From Arcicella gelida (GTDB lineage Bacteria > Bacteroidota > Bacteroidia > Cytophagales > Spirosomataceae): DNA of 64,000 nt. Every line of letters begins with the position of its first letter. The first letter of the stretch is position 1. The translations under genes and the position numbers were made by a program. Below are positions 9,371 to 17,328 of this stretch, piece by piece. The DNA lies in assembly GCF_034931025.1 (NCBI RefSeq), contig NZ_JAYGIL010000004.1:62001-126000 (forward strand), written 5' to 3'. The notes below the pieces were generated by a model, which saw only the letters and a program-made list of their open reading frames with translations, had not been told where the DNA came from and did not search any database.

Positions 9371-9465
9371 TTTTTAGATTAGGTGGTCATCAGCAATTAG
9401 ATTTGTGGTACTAATTAATCATTGTAATCTTATTTACAAATAATAAAATTTAAGGTTTTATAAAC

Positions 9466-9539
9466 CCTGTAGCGGTAACCCTTGCGGTTACCGTTTCTTG
9501 TATTATTTAAACGGTAACCGCAAGGGTTACCGCTACAGG
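9466..9539. repeat. Nested, REP-like 31-bp inverted repeat between convergent genes
   Basis: Two exactly complementary 31-nt arms (9466-9496 and 9509-9539) flank a 12-nt loop. Each arm contains its own smaller palindrome, ggtaacc-cttgc-ggttacc, so each arm can also fold alone. The element is more GC-rich than its surroundings and lies between the convergent S9 peptidase and SDR genes. It could end transcription from both sides, but it lacks long T-runs and looks more like a dispersed REP-type element. Confidence 0.85.
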
Positions 9540-9562
9540 AAATTTAACTCACAATTCACTAA

Positions 9563-10369
9563 CTACAAAAATGAATAAGTAAAATCTAAAGGATTAGCAT
9601 ATTTAAACTGATAGCCCGTTTTCTCAACAAGTTTTTGCGGACTGATGATTTTAAATGGAATAACTTCTGTAGCTTCTTCAAAAATTGGGACATCAAAACC
9701 GTATTCTTCACAATTCTTTAGAAATACTACTTCACGCACAGGATGTTCTGGCGAAACAGCATTAAAAGTTTCTCCCCAAAAACCTTTTTCAAGTATCATT
9801 GAAATAATGCCAATTACATCATCTTGATGAATATAATTCACAGGAATTTGTCCAGTATTAATGTGCTTTCCAGCAAAATACTTCGCTCCTATTCTTTCCA
9901 TTCCCATCAGTCCTCCGCAACGTAAAATAGTTGTTTGTACATTCATTGCTTTTAGTAATTCTTCTACTTTTATCAAAGCCGAAGAATTGATTACTTCATC
10001 TTCCTCTGTGATTTCTCTATTCAAATCTGGATAGACAGACGTAGAGGAAGTATAAATGATGGATTGAATACTGGAACTTTTAATGGCAGGAATTAAAGAT
10101 TGTATTTGCTGAACATGATAATCTTCACCATACTTGCCAGCACGAGGTGGGATACAAATAATCAATATTTCTGATTGAAGGAATTCTGCAAGTTCTTCGC
10201 CTTCTACTGCCGGAGAAAATTTCAGTAAAAAAGGCTGAATCCCTACGCTTTGAAGCAATGATAATTTGAATTCAGAAGTAGTAGAACCTTTTACTTCATG
10301 ACCATTTTCTACTAAAAATTTGCCCAAAGGCAAACCTAACCAACCACAACCTAAAATACTTATTTTCAT
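9563..10369 (-). CDS. NAD(P)-binding SDR family protein (YeeZ-like)
   Basis: A 268-residue extended-SDR-like protein. The N-terminal dinucleotide-binding loop reads ILGCGWLGLPLGKFL, the form seen in the YeeZ group, rather than the usual GxxGxxG. Later come IIYTSSTSVY (the SDR Tyr region), a conserved ILRCGGLMG and the substrate-side NYIHQDDVIGII. The activity is unknown. Its start overlaps the nadD stop by four bases (ATGA), so the two are translationally coupled. Confidence 0.78.
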   Translation of the reverse strand: MKISILGCGWLGLPLGKFLVENGHEVKGSTTSEFKLSLLQSVGIQPFLLKFSPAVEGEELAEFLQSEILIICIPPRAGKYGEDYHVQQIQSLIPAIKSSSIQSIIYTSSTSVYPDLNREITEEDEVINSSALIKVEELLKAMNVQTTILRCGGLMGMERIGAKYFAGKHINTGQIPVNYIHQDDVIGIISMILEKGFWGETFNAVSPEHPVREVVFLKNCEEYGFDVPIFEEATEVIPFKIISPQKLVEKTGYQFKYANPLDFTYSFL

Positions 10370-10938
10370 AGATAAAACTTTTTTCTCAAGATAAACTCTT
10401 CTACTGCTTCAGGAATCATGTAACTGATAGATTGTCCATTTTTTAAACATTCACGAATAAAAGTAGCTGAAATATCCAATAAAGGAGCTTTGACTAAACG
10501 CACATTGGGGTGGCTTGCTAAATCGCTTGCTTCTGAATTTGGGCGTGGATACACATATAAACCGAAGTACTCTAAAATCTTATCGTGGTTTTTCCAATTT
10601 GGAAACTGTGCTAGATTATCGCCACCAATGATTAATTTGAATTCATGTTGTGGATACTTTTCTTGCAAACGAATTAGCGTATCAATCGTATAAGAAGGCT
10701 TGGGCATCGAAAACTCTATGTTGGTTACCTTAAATTTAGGATTATCAGCAATGGCTTTTTCAACCATATCTAAACGGTCGAATTCGTGCAATAAAGATTT
10801 ATTTTTCTTGAAAGGATTTTGTGGAGAAACTACAAACCAGACTTGTTCTAAATCTGTAGTGGTTGCCATTACGTTGGCAACAATTAAATGCCCAATATGG
10901 ATGGGATTGAAAGAACCAAAAAAGAGACCAATTTTCAT
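10366..10938 (-). CDS. nadD: Nicotinate-nucleotide adenylyltransferase
   Basis: Transfers AMP from ATP to nicotinate mononucleotide, the penultimate step of NAD synthesis. The 190-residue protein has the nucleotidyltransferase signature GLFFGSFNPIHIGHL, the VSPQNPFK segment, IGGDNLAQFPNWK and the C-terminal ISATFIRECLKNG motif. Length is normal. It is downstream of gmk on the same strand, with a 68-nt heptad-repeat spacer between, and overlaps the following SDR gene by four bases. Confidence 0.95.
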   Translation of the reverse strand: MKIGLFFGSFNPIHIGHLIVANVMATTTDLEQVWFVVSPQNPFKKNKSLLHEFDRLDMVEKAIADNPKFKVTNIEFSMPKPSYTIDTLIRLQEKYPQHEFKLIIGGDNLAQFPNWKNHDKILEYFGLYVYPRPNSEASDLASHPNVRLVKAPLLDISATFIRECLKNGQSISYMIPEAVEEFILRKKFYL

Positions 10939-10940
10939 AT

Positions 10941-11017
10941 AGCTGTAAGCTATAAGCCCTAAGCTTTAAGCCTTTGGCTTATAGCCTAGAGCCTAAAGCT
11001 TATTACTTACAGCTTTT
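10941..11017. repeat. Heptad-periodic intergenic array A (eleven 7-nt units)
   Basis: Cut every seven bases from 10941, the sequence reads agctgta, agctata, agcccta, agcttta, agccttt, ggcttat, agcctag, agcctaa, agcttat, tacttac, agctttt. AGC opens nine of eleven units. The array also folds on itself (agctgtaag at the left end, cttacagct at the right). It fills the nadD-gmk spacer and reaches the last codons of gmk. Confidence 0.85.
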
Positions 11018-11582
11018 TCGTAAATTCATCAAACAGTTTTTGTGCTTTTCTAAAAGCTTCTGTTAAGTCATCATTTAATAAAATAATGTCGAATTTGTCT
11101 TTAAAAGACATTTCAAAATTCATTTTAAATACTCTTTTTGAAATAGAATCTTCTGAATCTGTACCACGTTCACGCAAACGTTTTTCTAGTTCTTGTACAC
11201 TTGGTACTTTTACAAAGATTGACAAAGCTCTTTCTTTATAATATTCTTTCAATTTCACTCCTCCACGTACATCAACATCAAAAATCACGTGTTTCCCAGA
11301 AGCCCAAAGGCGTTCGATTTCTGATTTCAGTGTTCCATAATAAGCACCTGGATATACTTCTTCCCATTCTACAAATTCATCGTTATCAATTTTAGTTTTG
11401 AATTCATCGGGAGTCATGAAGTAATAATCTTTCCCATTTTCTTCGTTACGTCCACGTTTATCACGAGTACAAGCAGAAATAGAAAATCCAAGATTGTCAT
11501 TATTGGCAAGCAAATGCTTTACAATAGTAGTTTTGCCCGAACCAGAAGGGGCTGAGAAGATAATAAGCTTTCCGTTTTCCAA
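11007..11582 (-). CDS. gmk: Guanylate kinase (TTG start)
   Basis: Phosphorylates GMP to GDP in purine nucleotide metabolism. The 191-residue protein has the P-loop SAPSGSGKTT at residues 10-19, the GMP-binding STACTRDKRGR-like segment (here SACTRDKRGRNE) and DVDVRGGVKLK. The start must be the TTG at 11582: an in-frame TGA lies six bases upstream, and the P-loop begins only ten residues in. A non-ATG start is thus forced by the sequence, which may limit translation. It lies upstream of nadD on the same strand. Confidence 0.95.
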   Translation of the reverse strand: MENGKLIIFSAPSGSGKTTIVKHLLANNDNLGFSISACTRDKRGRNEENGKDYYFMTPDEFKTKIDNDEFVEWEEVYPGAYYGTLKSEIERLWASGKHVIFDVDVRGGVKLKEYYKERALSIFVKVPSVQELEKRLRERGTDSEDSISKRVFKMNFEMSFKDKFDIILLNDDLTEAFRKAQKLFDEFTKKL

Positions 11583-11701
11583 TTTTCAACAAGTAAGTAG
11601 GTACAAAATACCCTAATTAATTAAAAGTAAAAGGCTACTAAGTATATCGTAATAATCACGACGGACTTAATAACCTTTATCAAAAGAGCAAGATAGCTCA
11701 A

Positions 11702-11968
11702 TTACAATGCACTTATTTTCTTTTTGATACAATCAATTAAGCTTGAAGGAACGCATTTTTTTTCCAATTTCAATTGCATTGTTTCTTTGATACATTTCTC
11801 CAATTCATATCCTTTCTCACACGGCAAACACTTATCCATGTTTTGCTTAAATTGTGCTATTTGCTCATCTGTTGCCTGACCATCCACAATTAATTGGACG
11901 AATTTCATACATTCAGATTGATGCTCGCAGCTTGTCTTTTTTTGAATTTTTTCAACCTCGGAAACCAT
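11702..11968 (-). CDS. Small cysteine-rich protein, probable zinc-binding anti-sigma factor
   Basis: An 88-residue cytosolic protein with paired cysteines (SCEHQSEC near residue 14, DKCLPCEKGYELEKC in the middle, KKCVPSSLIDC near the end). The spacing resembles zinc-finger anti-sigma factors of the RsrA/ChrR kind, including a VDGQATDEQ helix before the CxxC. It lies 161 nt downstream of an ECF sigma factor on the same strand, the usual place for a cognate anti-sigma. The expected His before the CxxC is not obvious, so metal binding is inferred. Redox release of the sigma factor is possible but unproven. Confidence 0.7.
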   Translation of the reverse strand: MVSEVEKIQKKTSCEHQSECMKFVQLIVDGQATDEQIAQFKQNMDKCLPCEKGYELEKCIKETMQLKLEKKCVPSSLIDCIKKKISAL

Positions 11969-12129
11969 TATTCTATTGGATTAAGCAAATTTAATTTGGC
12001 GTTTTATTGGGTTACTCTTTGTGATAATCAAGTAGTTAATCAACAGGAAGGTTTATAAAAAAATTCCCATAAATTTAAAAATATAAAAAATAATCCTTTG
12101 AAAGTTCATTTTTTCATATCCATAGCTAC

Positions 12130-12747
12130 TTATTCTGCCATGCTGTCAGCATTTACGTCATAGCCTAATGATTTGGCATACGATTTCAATTTCTCTTTTA
12201 ACAACATTCTGGCACGGTGCAAACGAGAACGGACAGTTCCGATAGGAATATCCAAAATCTTCGCCATTTCTTCATAGGTAAATCCTTCAACATCACAAAG
12301 GATAATCACCGTTCTAAAATCAACTGGCAAAGCATTTAAAGCGTTTGCAATTTCATCCCCAATTAAATCTTGAACTGTATCAGCTCTTAAATCTACTGTT
12401 TGGGTTGTTTCAGCGTCTTCTTCAGAATTATAAGTTGTTTCAACATCTTGATAGTCAACTTTTGAAGGTTCTTTAGACTTCTTCCTAAAATCGTTGATAA
12501 AACTATTCTTCAGGATTCTGAACAGCCATGCTTTGGCATTAGTTCCTTCAGCAAAAGAGTTGATGAATCTAAATGCTTTCAGATAAGTATCTTGAACGAG
12601 GTCGTTAGCATCATCTTCATCATTCGTCAGACGAAAGGCAAAGTTGTACATTGAGTCAATGTACGGCATAAACTCTTTTTCGAAAACTCTGTGTTTTTCT
12701 ACTTCAGTATAGGTTTGAGTTATTTTAATTTCTTCTTGCTCGTCCAT
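12130..12747 (-). CDS. RNA polymerase ECF sigma factor (sigma-70 family)
   Basis: A 205-residue extracytoplasmic-function sigma factor that redirects RNA polymerase. Region 2 is clear (residues about 25-90, with DLVQDTYLKAFRFI and AKAWLFRILKNSFINDFRKK). An acidic linker follows, then region 4 (about 135-190, with ALPVDFRTVIILCDVEGF and IPIGTVRSRLHRAR). The downstream cysteine-rich small protein is its likely anti-sigma partner. Hairpin DNA at 12866-12906 separates it from mreD. Confidence 0.92.
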   Translation of the reverse strand: MDEQEEIKITQTYTEVEKHRVFEKEFMPYIDSMYNFAFRLTNDEDDANDLVQDTYLKAFRFINSFAEGTNAKAWLFRILKNSFINDFRKKSKEPSKVDYQDVETTYNSEEDAETTQTVDLRADTVQDLIGDEIANALNALPVDFRTVIILCDVEGFTYEEMAKILDIPIGTVRSRLHRARMLLKEKLKSYAKSLGYDVNADSMAE

Positions 12748-12865
12748 GGTTGCTGCTGAATATCACTTGATAAAAATAGAAAATGATACCTTAATTATCA
12801 AGTAATTTATTGAATCTACATTACATTGTTTTAGATAAATTTTTATAAACAAACAACTTGCCAAG

Positions 12866-12906
12866 CATGATTTTTGTCATTTTCCTGACAAAAAGGCACA
12901 ATCATG
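12866..12906. repeat. Hairpin between rpoE-like sigma gene and mreD
   Basis: Inner stem tttttgtca / tgacaaaaa (9 bp, 6-nt loop) sits inside outer arms catgat / atcatg. It lies just after the mreD stop on the minus strand and may terminate the mreBCD transcript, though the T-run after it is weak. Confidence 0.5.
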
Positions 12907-12914
12907 ATTGGTGA

Positions 12915-13421
12915 TTAATCTTTTCTAAAAAACTGAATAATGATAATTACTAAAGTTGTAAAAATGGTGCTGGCAATTACTTTGGCTAGAATGGGTAGAA
13001 TAAGACCAAAATCTGAAGCTTCTAATGAAAAAAGTATAAAATGATGAACAAAAGTCAATATCGTTACATAAGATACAAACCAAGATAAACCCATTGATTT
13101 TAGACTAAGTATTTGGCGTTCGTCATAGCCTCTTTGTGGTACTAATAGTGCTAAAATGGGAGTACGAATATAAGCGATGAAAGTCATCGCTGCGGCATTT
13201 GCACCGATGGTATTATAAAAAATATCAATAAATATTCCAGCAATAAAGCCTAGAAACACTAGCTGTACTCTACTAATATCAAAAGGAAGTAGAATAACAG
13301 TGGCTACGTAAACAAAACAAAATGCGTGATTGAGGAATACCAATTGTCTGACAAAGAAAATTTGCAACAAAAGATAAAAAATAAAAGTAAGTATTTGTGG
13401 AAAAATATTTCTTGGAGTCAT
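12915..13421 (-). CDS. mreD: Rod shape-determining protein MreD
   Basis: A 168-residue integral membrane protein of the elongasome. It is almost entirely hydrophobic, with about five predicted helices. The family is poorly conserved, so identification rests mainly on position as the third gene after mreB and mreC on the same strand, plus the FIAGIFIDIFYNTIGANAAAM segment typical of MreD. A 52-nt gap separates it from mreC. Confidence 0.88.
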   Translation of the reverse strand: MTPRNIFPQILTFIFYLLLQIFFVRQLVFLNHAFCFVYVATVILLPFDISRVQLVFLGFIAGIFIDIFYNTIGANAAAMTFIAYIRTPILALLVPQRGYDERQILSLKSMGLSWFVSYVTILTFVHHFILFSLEASDFGLILPILAKVIASTIFTTLVIIIIQFFRKD

Positions 13422-13473
13422 TCTTAAATTAAATTGCCGAGTTTAAGCTATGCACAATTATTACAACAGGTTT

Positions 13474-14322
13474 TTATTTCTTTACTTCGCTGTCAGTACT
13501 TTCTAAAGCCTTCTGTTCTTTTTCAAGTTTGTTATTAATGACATACACATAAGAAAGTGTACTAAAGTCGGTAGCCAATTTTACTTTGATGTCATGAAAA
13601 GTTTGATCTGGCTTTAAACCTACTTTACTGACATAACCGATTACGATGTTAGAAGGGAAAACATAGTTAAAGTCGGAAGTCATAATGGTATCCTTTACTC
13701 TAACATTTTTATATCTTGAAACATCCGTCATTTCAACAATAGAAGGATTTTTACCATCCCACTTTACTGAACCAATTTCGTTATTACTTTTTACTTTCGC
13801 AGAAACGGTATATTCTGAATGAAGGATAGAAATTATTCTTGAATAGTGTTCTGAACAGGATTTAATTTTACCAACTACTCCTGTTGAAGAAATTACGCCC
13901 ATTCCTGGTGCTAAGCCATCCGCAGTACCTTTATCAATAGTAATATAATTATTGAATTGTGCTACCGAAAGGTTGGTTACCTTGGCTACAGTAAACCTAA
14001 AACGAGCAGCTACAGCAGAATCTGCTTTATAAGTAATGTTTGATAATGCTATTGGCGTTTGCTGGGCTTGTAATTTCCCTACCAATTCATACAGATGTTT
14101 GTTTTCAGCACTTAAATCATCATTTACTTTTCTAAGATTTGAATATTCAACAATTGAATTTGAAATTTCTAAAGCTTGTGCTGCATAATAGTTGGTTGTA
14201 TTAAACATCACAGCACTTGGGTAATTATTGTATGAATAAAAAAACCATAGACTCAGTACCTCCAATAATGCAAATAGAATGAAGGCTCGTTTCCTAGAAA
14301 TAAATTGGATTAACTGATACAT
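13474..14322 (-). CDS. mreC: Rod shape-determining protein MreC
   Basis: A periplasmic elongasome scaffold anchored by one N-terminal helix (about residues 13-32). A short coiled-coil follows (about 60-88), then the double beta-barrel domain with ITIDKGTADGLAPGMGVIS and GVVGKI motifs characteristic of MreC. The 282 residues are normal length. It follows mreB after a 117-nt spacer holding a 19-bp hairpin, so its level may be lower than that of mreB. Confidence 0.92.
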   Translation of the reverse strand: MYQLIQFISRKRAFILFALLEVLSLWFFYSYNNYPSAVMFNTTNYYAAQALEISNSIVEYSNLRKVNDDLSAENKHLYELVGKLQAQQTPIALSNITYKADSAVAARFRFTVAKVTNLSVAQFNNYITIDKGTADGLAPGMGVISSTGVVGKIKSCSEHYSRIISILHSEYTVSAKVKSNNEIGSVKWDGKNPSIVEMTDVSRYKNVRVKDTIMTSDFNYVFPSNIVIGYVSKVGLKPDQTFHDIKVKLATDFSTLSYVYVINNKLEKEQKALESTDSEVKK

Positions 14323-14370
14323 TTGCTAAAAGAAGAATCTTGGAGTAATTGATTTTGGAAAAGTCTATAA

Positions 14371-14427
14371 TGTAAAAATGAGTAAACGAAAGAACATAAA
14401 ATATCATTCTTTCATTTACTCATTTCT
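14371..14427 (-). terminator. 19-bp hairpin between mreB and mreC (attenuator or partial terminator)
   Basis: Arms 14376-14394 and 14407-14425 are complementary over 19 nt with one G-T pair. On the minus strand the hairpin is followed by a short T-run. Since mreC and mreD have no other clear promoter, it may reduce rather than stop read-through. Confidence 0.65.
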
Positions 14428-14439
14428 TAGCTTGTTTAA

Positions 14440-15465
14440 TTAAGAGATGAGAATAGGCTTGAAGTGGTCAAGATGTTTTAATACTTCACCTGTTCCACGT
14501 ACAACAGCTCTTAATGGATCATCTGCAATATGAATTGGCAATTTAGTTTTATTTGCCAAACGCTTATCTAAACCATGTAATAAAGCTCCACCACCTGTTA
14601 AATGAATACCATTGTGATAAATATCAGCTGAAAGTTCAGGAGGAGAAACCTCTAGGGCTTTCATTACAGCTTCTTCAATTTTAGAAATTGATTTATCTAA
14701 AGCATAAGCAATTTCAGAATAAGTAACTTTAATTTCTTTAGGAATACCCGTCATTAAATCACGTCCACGAATTTCATAATCTGCTGGTGGGTTTTCTAAT
14801 TCTGGCAAAGCAGAACCGACTTCAATCTTGATTAATTCTGCTGAACGTTCACCAATCAATAAATTGTGTTCACGACGCATATAGTCAACAATATCACGAG
14901 TAAATACATCACCCGCAATACGTACAGAAGCTTCACATACAATTCCTGAAAGTGCAATTACTGCAATTTCAGTTGTACCACCACCAATATCCACAATCAT
15001 TGAACCATTCGGTTGTTCAATATCTATTCCAATACCAATTGCCGCAGCGATAGGCTCGTGAATCATGTACACTTCTTTAGCACCAGCATGTTCTGCTGAA
15101 TCTTTTACCGCTCTTTTTTCAACCTCTGTAATTCCTGAAGGAATACAAATTACCATGCGATGAGAAGGCGTTAAAAAACGGTTTCCCGTATCAATCATTT
15201 TAATCATTCCCCGAATCATCAATTCGGCAGCCGTAAAATCGGCAATTACTCCATCTTTTAAAGGACGAATCGTTTTGATATTTTCGTTGGTTTTTTCGTG
15301 CATCTGCATCGCCTTGTTACCAATTGCCAATACTTTATTGGTGGCTTTATCAAGGGCAATAATTGATGGTTCATCAACCACAATTCTATCTTTATGAATA
15401 ATTAACGTATTGGCAGTACCAAGGTCAATAGCAATGTCTGACGTCAGGAAATTGAATAATCCCAT
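14440..15465 (-). CDS. mreB: Rod shape-determining protein MreB (actin homologue)
   Basis: A membrane-associated bacterial actin that organises lateral cell-wall synthesis. The 341 residues contain the actin-fold nucleotide motifs: IDLGTANTLI (phosphate 1), MIVDIGGGTTEIAV (phosphate 2) and GIHLTGGGALLHGLD (adenosine motif). The N-terminus MGLFNFLTSD is the usual short amphipathic lead. It is the first gene of mreBCD. A TAATTTTG -7 box lies on the minus strand about 100 nt upstream. Confidence 0.97.
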   Translation of the reverse strand: MGLFNFLTSDIAIDLGTANTLIIHKDRIVVDEPSIIALDKATNKVLAIGNKAMQMHEKTNENIKTIRPLKDGVIADFTAAELMIRGMIKMIDTGNRFLTPSHRMVICIPSGITEVEKRAVKDSAEHAGAKEVYMIHEPIAAAIGIGIDIEQPNGSMIVDIGGGTTEIAVIALSGIVCEASVRIAGDVFTRDIVDYMRREHNLLIGERSAELIKIEVGSALPELENPPADYEIRGRDLMTGIPKEIKVTYSEIAYALDKSISKIEEAVMKALEVSPPELSADIYHNGIHLTGGGALLHGLDKRLANKTKLPIHIADDPLRAVVRGTGEVLKHLDHFKPILIS

Positions 15466-15563
15466 TTTATGATTTTGTTCTTTATATTAATATTTTTAAT
15501 GACAGGTCTTGTGTAAAGTTAATCATTTAAAATCACCTGTTTTCAGATATTCTTGTAAAAGTA

Positions 15564-15571
15564 CAAAATTA
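15564..15571 (-). promoter_or_regulatory. Probable -7 box of mreBCD
   Basis: TAATTTTG on the minus strand matches TAnnTTTG and lies about 100 nt upstream of the mreB ATG. The -33 element is not clear, so this is tentative. Confidence 0.4.
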
Positions 15572-15653
15572 ATGAGAATGTGAGAGATTACCTTAAAACC
15601 ATGAGGAAAAAATTTAGTAGGATTTAAAGATAAAGACCAAAGTAGATAAAGGA

Positions 15654-16313
15654 TTATCTGTTTGAAAGAATTCTTAGACTTTCTTTTACTGTATTTTCAA
15701 TCCAAGTAAAATTATTGCTTTCTAAAATGGATTTAGGGAATAGTTGTCCACCCATTCCAACGAATTTAGCTCCAGCATCTAGCCAAGTATTCAAACTCCG
15801 CTCATTGGGTTCAACGCCACCAGTTATCATCATTTCTATTTGGGGCATCACCGTTTTAACAGCTTTTACAAAAGAAGGATTTAAAATATTGGCAGGAAAT
15901 ATTTTAACAATATCAGCACCCAATAGATAGGCTTTATAAATTTCGTTAGGAGTAAGTACTCCTGGGAACCACGCCATGTCATTTTTTTGACAAACCTGAG
16001 CTACTCCAACATCCAATGTTGGCTGAACAATAAAGTCAGCATCTAAACTAACAAAGTATTCGGCTTCTTCTGCATTATAAATAGTGCCAATACCAATTGC
16101 CATATCTGGAAAATCATTCCGAATGTATTTTACTAATGCGGCAAAAACTTTATCTGCACCAACACCACGATTAGTGTATTCAAAAACTCTGATTCCACCA
16201 TCATAACAAGCTTTTACAACAGCTTTACTCTTTTCAACATCAGGATGATTGAAAAGTGGCATGATTGGTGTCTGATAAAGTTTATCGTACAAAACCTCTT
16301 TGGAAAATCTCAT
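15654..16313 (-). CDS. KHG/KDPG aldolase
   Basis: Splits 2-keto-3-deoxy-6-phosphogluconate into pyruvate and glyceraldehyde 3-phosphate. The 219-residue class I aldolase shows the catalytic Glu45 in RVFEYTNRG, the GIGTIYN loop, the Schiff-base lysine Lys137 in DIVKIFPAN, and the phosphate-binding ITGGVEPN. It is the third gene of a co-directional set with uxaB and kdgK, seven bases after kdgK, so it serves hexuronate catabolism. The symbol eda would fit by function. Confidence 0.93.
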   Translation of the reverse strand: MRFSKEVLYDKLYQTPIMPLFNHPDVEKSKAVVKACYDGGIRVFEYTNRGVGADKVFAALVKYIRNDFPDMAIGIGTIYNAEEAEYFVSLDADFIVQPTLDVGVAQVCQKNDMAWFPGVLTPNEIYKAYLLGADIVKIFPANILNPSFVKAVKTVMPQIEMMITGGVEPNERSLNTWLDAGAKFVGMGGQLFPKSILESNNFTWIENTVKESLRILSNR

Positions 16314-16320
16314 AGCTAAT

Positions 16321-17328
16321 TTATCTTCTTAATTTTCCGCTTACATCGCCATTCATCACGGCTTCTATTTCCTTTACTGACGATAAATTAAAATCGCCTT
16401 CAATCGTATGTTTTAGTGCCGAAGCTGCTACTCCAAATTCAATTGCTTTTTGTGTATTTTGATAAATGATTTCTCCATAAATAAAACCAGCCATAAAAGC
16501 ATCTCCTCCGCCAATTCTATCAACAATATCTGGAATATTGATTTGCTTGGTCTCTAGCATTTCAAAGCCGTTCCAGCATTTTCCAACCAAAGTATTGTGT
16601 GAAGCCGAAATCTGTCCTCGTTTGGTTGTCAATATTTTTCTTAGCTTTGGAAAACGTTCTGTAAGTTGTTGACAAACTGATTTGAAACTTTTCTTTTCGT
16701 CATTAGGCACAATGCCAAACATATCTTCGGCATCACCTTTGCTACAAATAATCACATCGCAGTTTTCAATCAATTCAGGCATTACTTCATTGGGTTTCTT
16801 GCCCCATTTCCATAAATTAGAACGATAGCCTACATCGGCAGAAACTTTTAATCCTAAACGACTAGCTGTTTGTACTGCTTCTAAACAAGCTTGAGCTGCA
16901 CTTGCTGAAATAGCAGGAGTAATACCCGTGAAATGAAACCATTGAGCATCTTCAAAGATTTGTTCCCAGTTAAATCCAGAAGGTTTTAGACTAGCAAAAG
17001 AAGAATTAGCTCGGTCGTAAATTACTTTACTTGGACGCATCGCTGCTCCTTGTTCTACATAATAAATACCGATACGGTCGCCTCCTCGGACAACATCTTG
17101 CATACTCAATCCGTACTTTCGATAAGTGTTGATAGCGGCTGAACCTAAATCATTATCGGGAAAACGAGTAACGTGGCTCGCAGGAATACCCATAATAGCC
17201 AATGAGGACGAAACATTTGCTTCGCCCCCACCGAAATTAATATCAAAACTTGTCGACTGTTGAAAGCGAGCATGATTTGGCGTACTAAGCCTCATCATTA
17301 TCTCACCGAAAGTGACTACTTTTTTCAT
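16321..17328 (-). CDS. kdgK: 2-keto-3-deoxygluconate kinase (PfkB family sugar kinase)
   Basis: Phosphorylates 2-keto-3-deoxygluconate to KDPG with ATP. The 335-residue ribokinase-fold protein has the N-terminal GEIMMRLSTP and FGGGEANVSSSLA, and the C-terminal PfkB signature DRIGGGDAFMAGFIYG with its catalytic Asp. The start overlaps the uxaB stop by four bases (ATGA), so the two are translationally coupled. Substrate assignment rests on the flanking uxaB and KDPG aldolase genes. Confidence 0.92.
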   Translation of the reverse strand: MKKVVTFGEIMMRLSTPNHARFQQSTSFDINFGGGEANVSSSLAIMGIPASHVTRFPDNDLGSAAINTYRKYGLSMQDVVRGGDRIGIYYVEQGAAMRPSKVIYDRANSSFASLKPSGFNWEQIFEDAQWFHFTGITPAISASAAQACLEAVQTASRLGLKVSADVGYRSNLWKWGKKPNEVMPELIENCDVIICSKGDAEDMFGIVPNDEKKSFKSVCQQLTERFPKLRKILTTKRGQISASHNTLVGKCWNGFEMLETKQINIPDIVDRIGGGDAFMAGFIYGEIIYQNTQKAIEFGVAASALKHTIEGDFNLSSVKEIEAVMNGDVSGKLRR

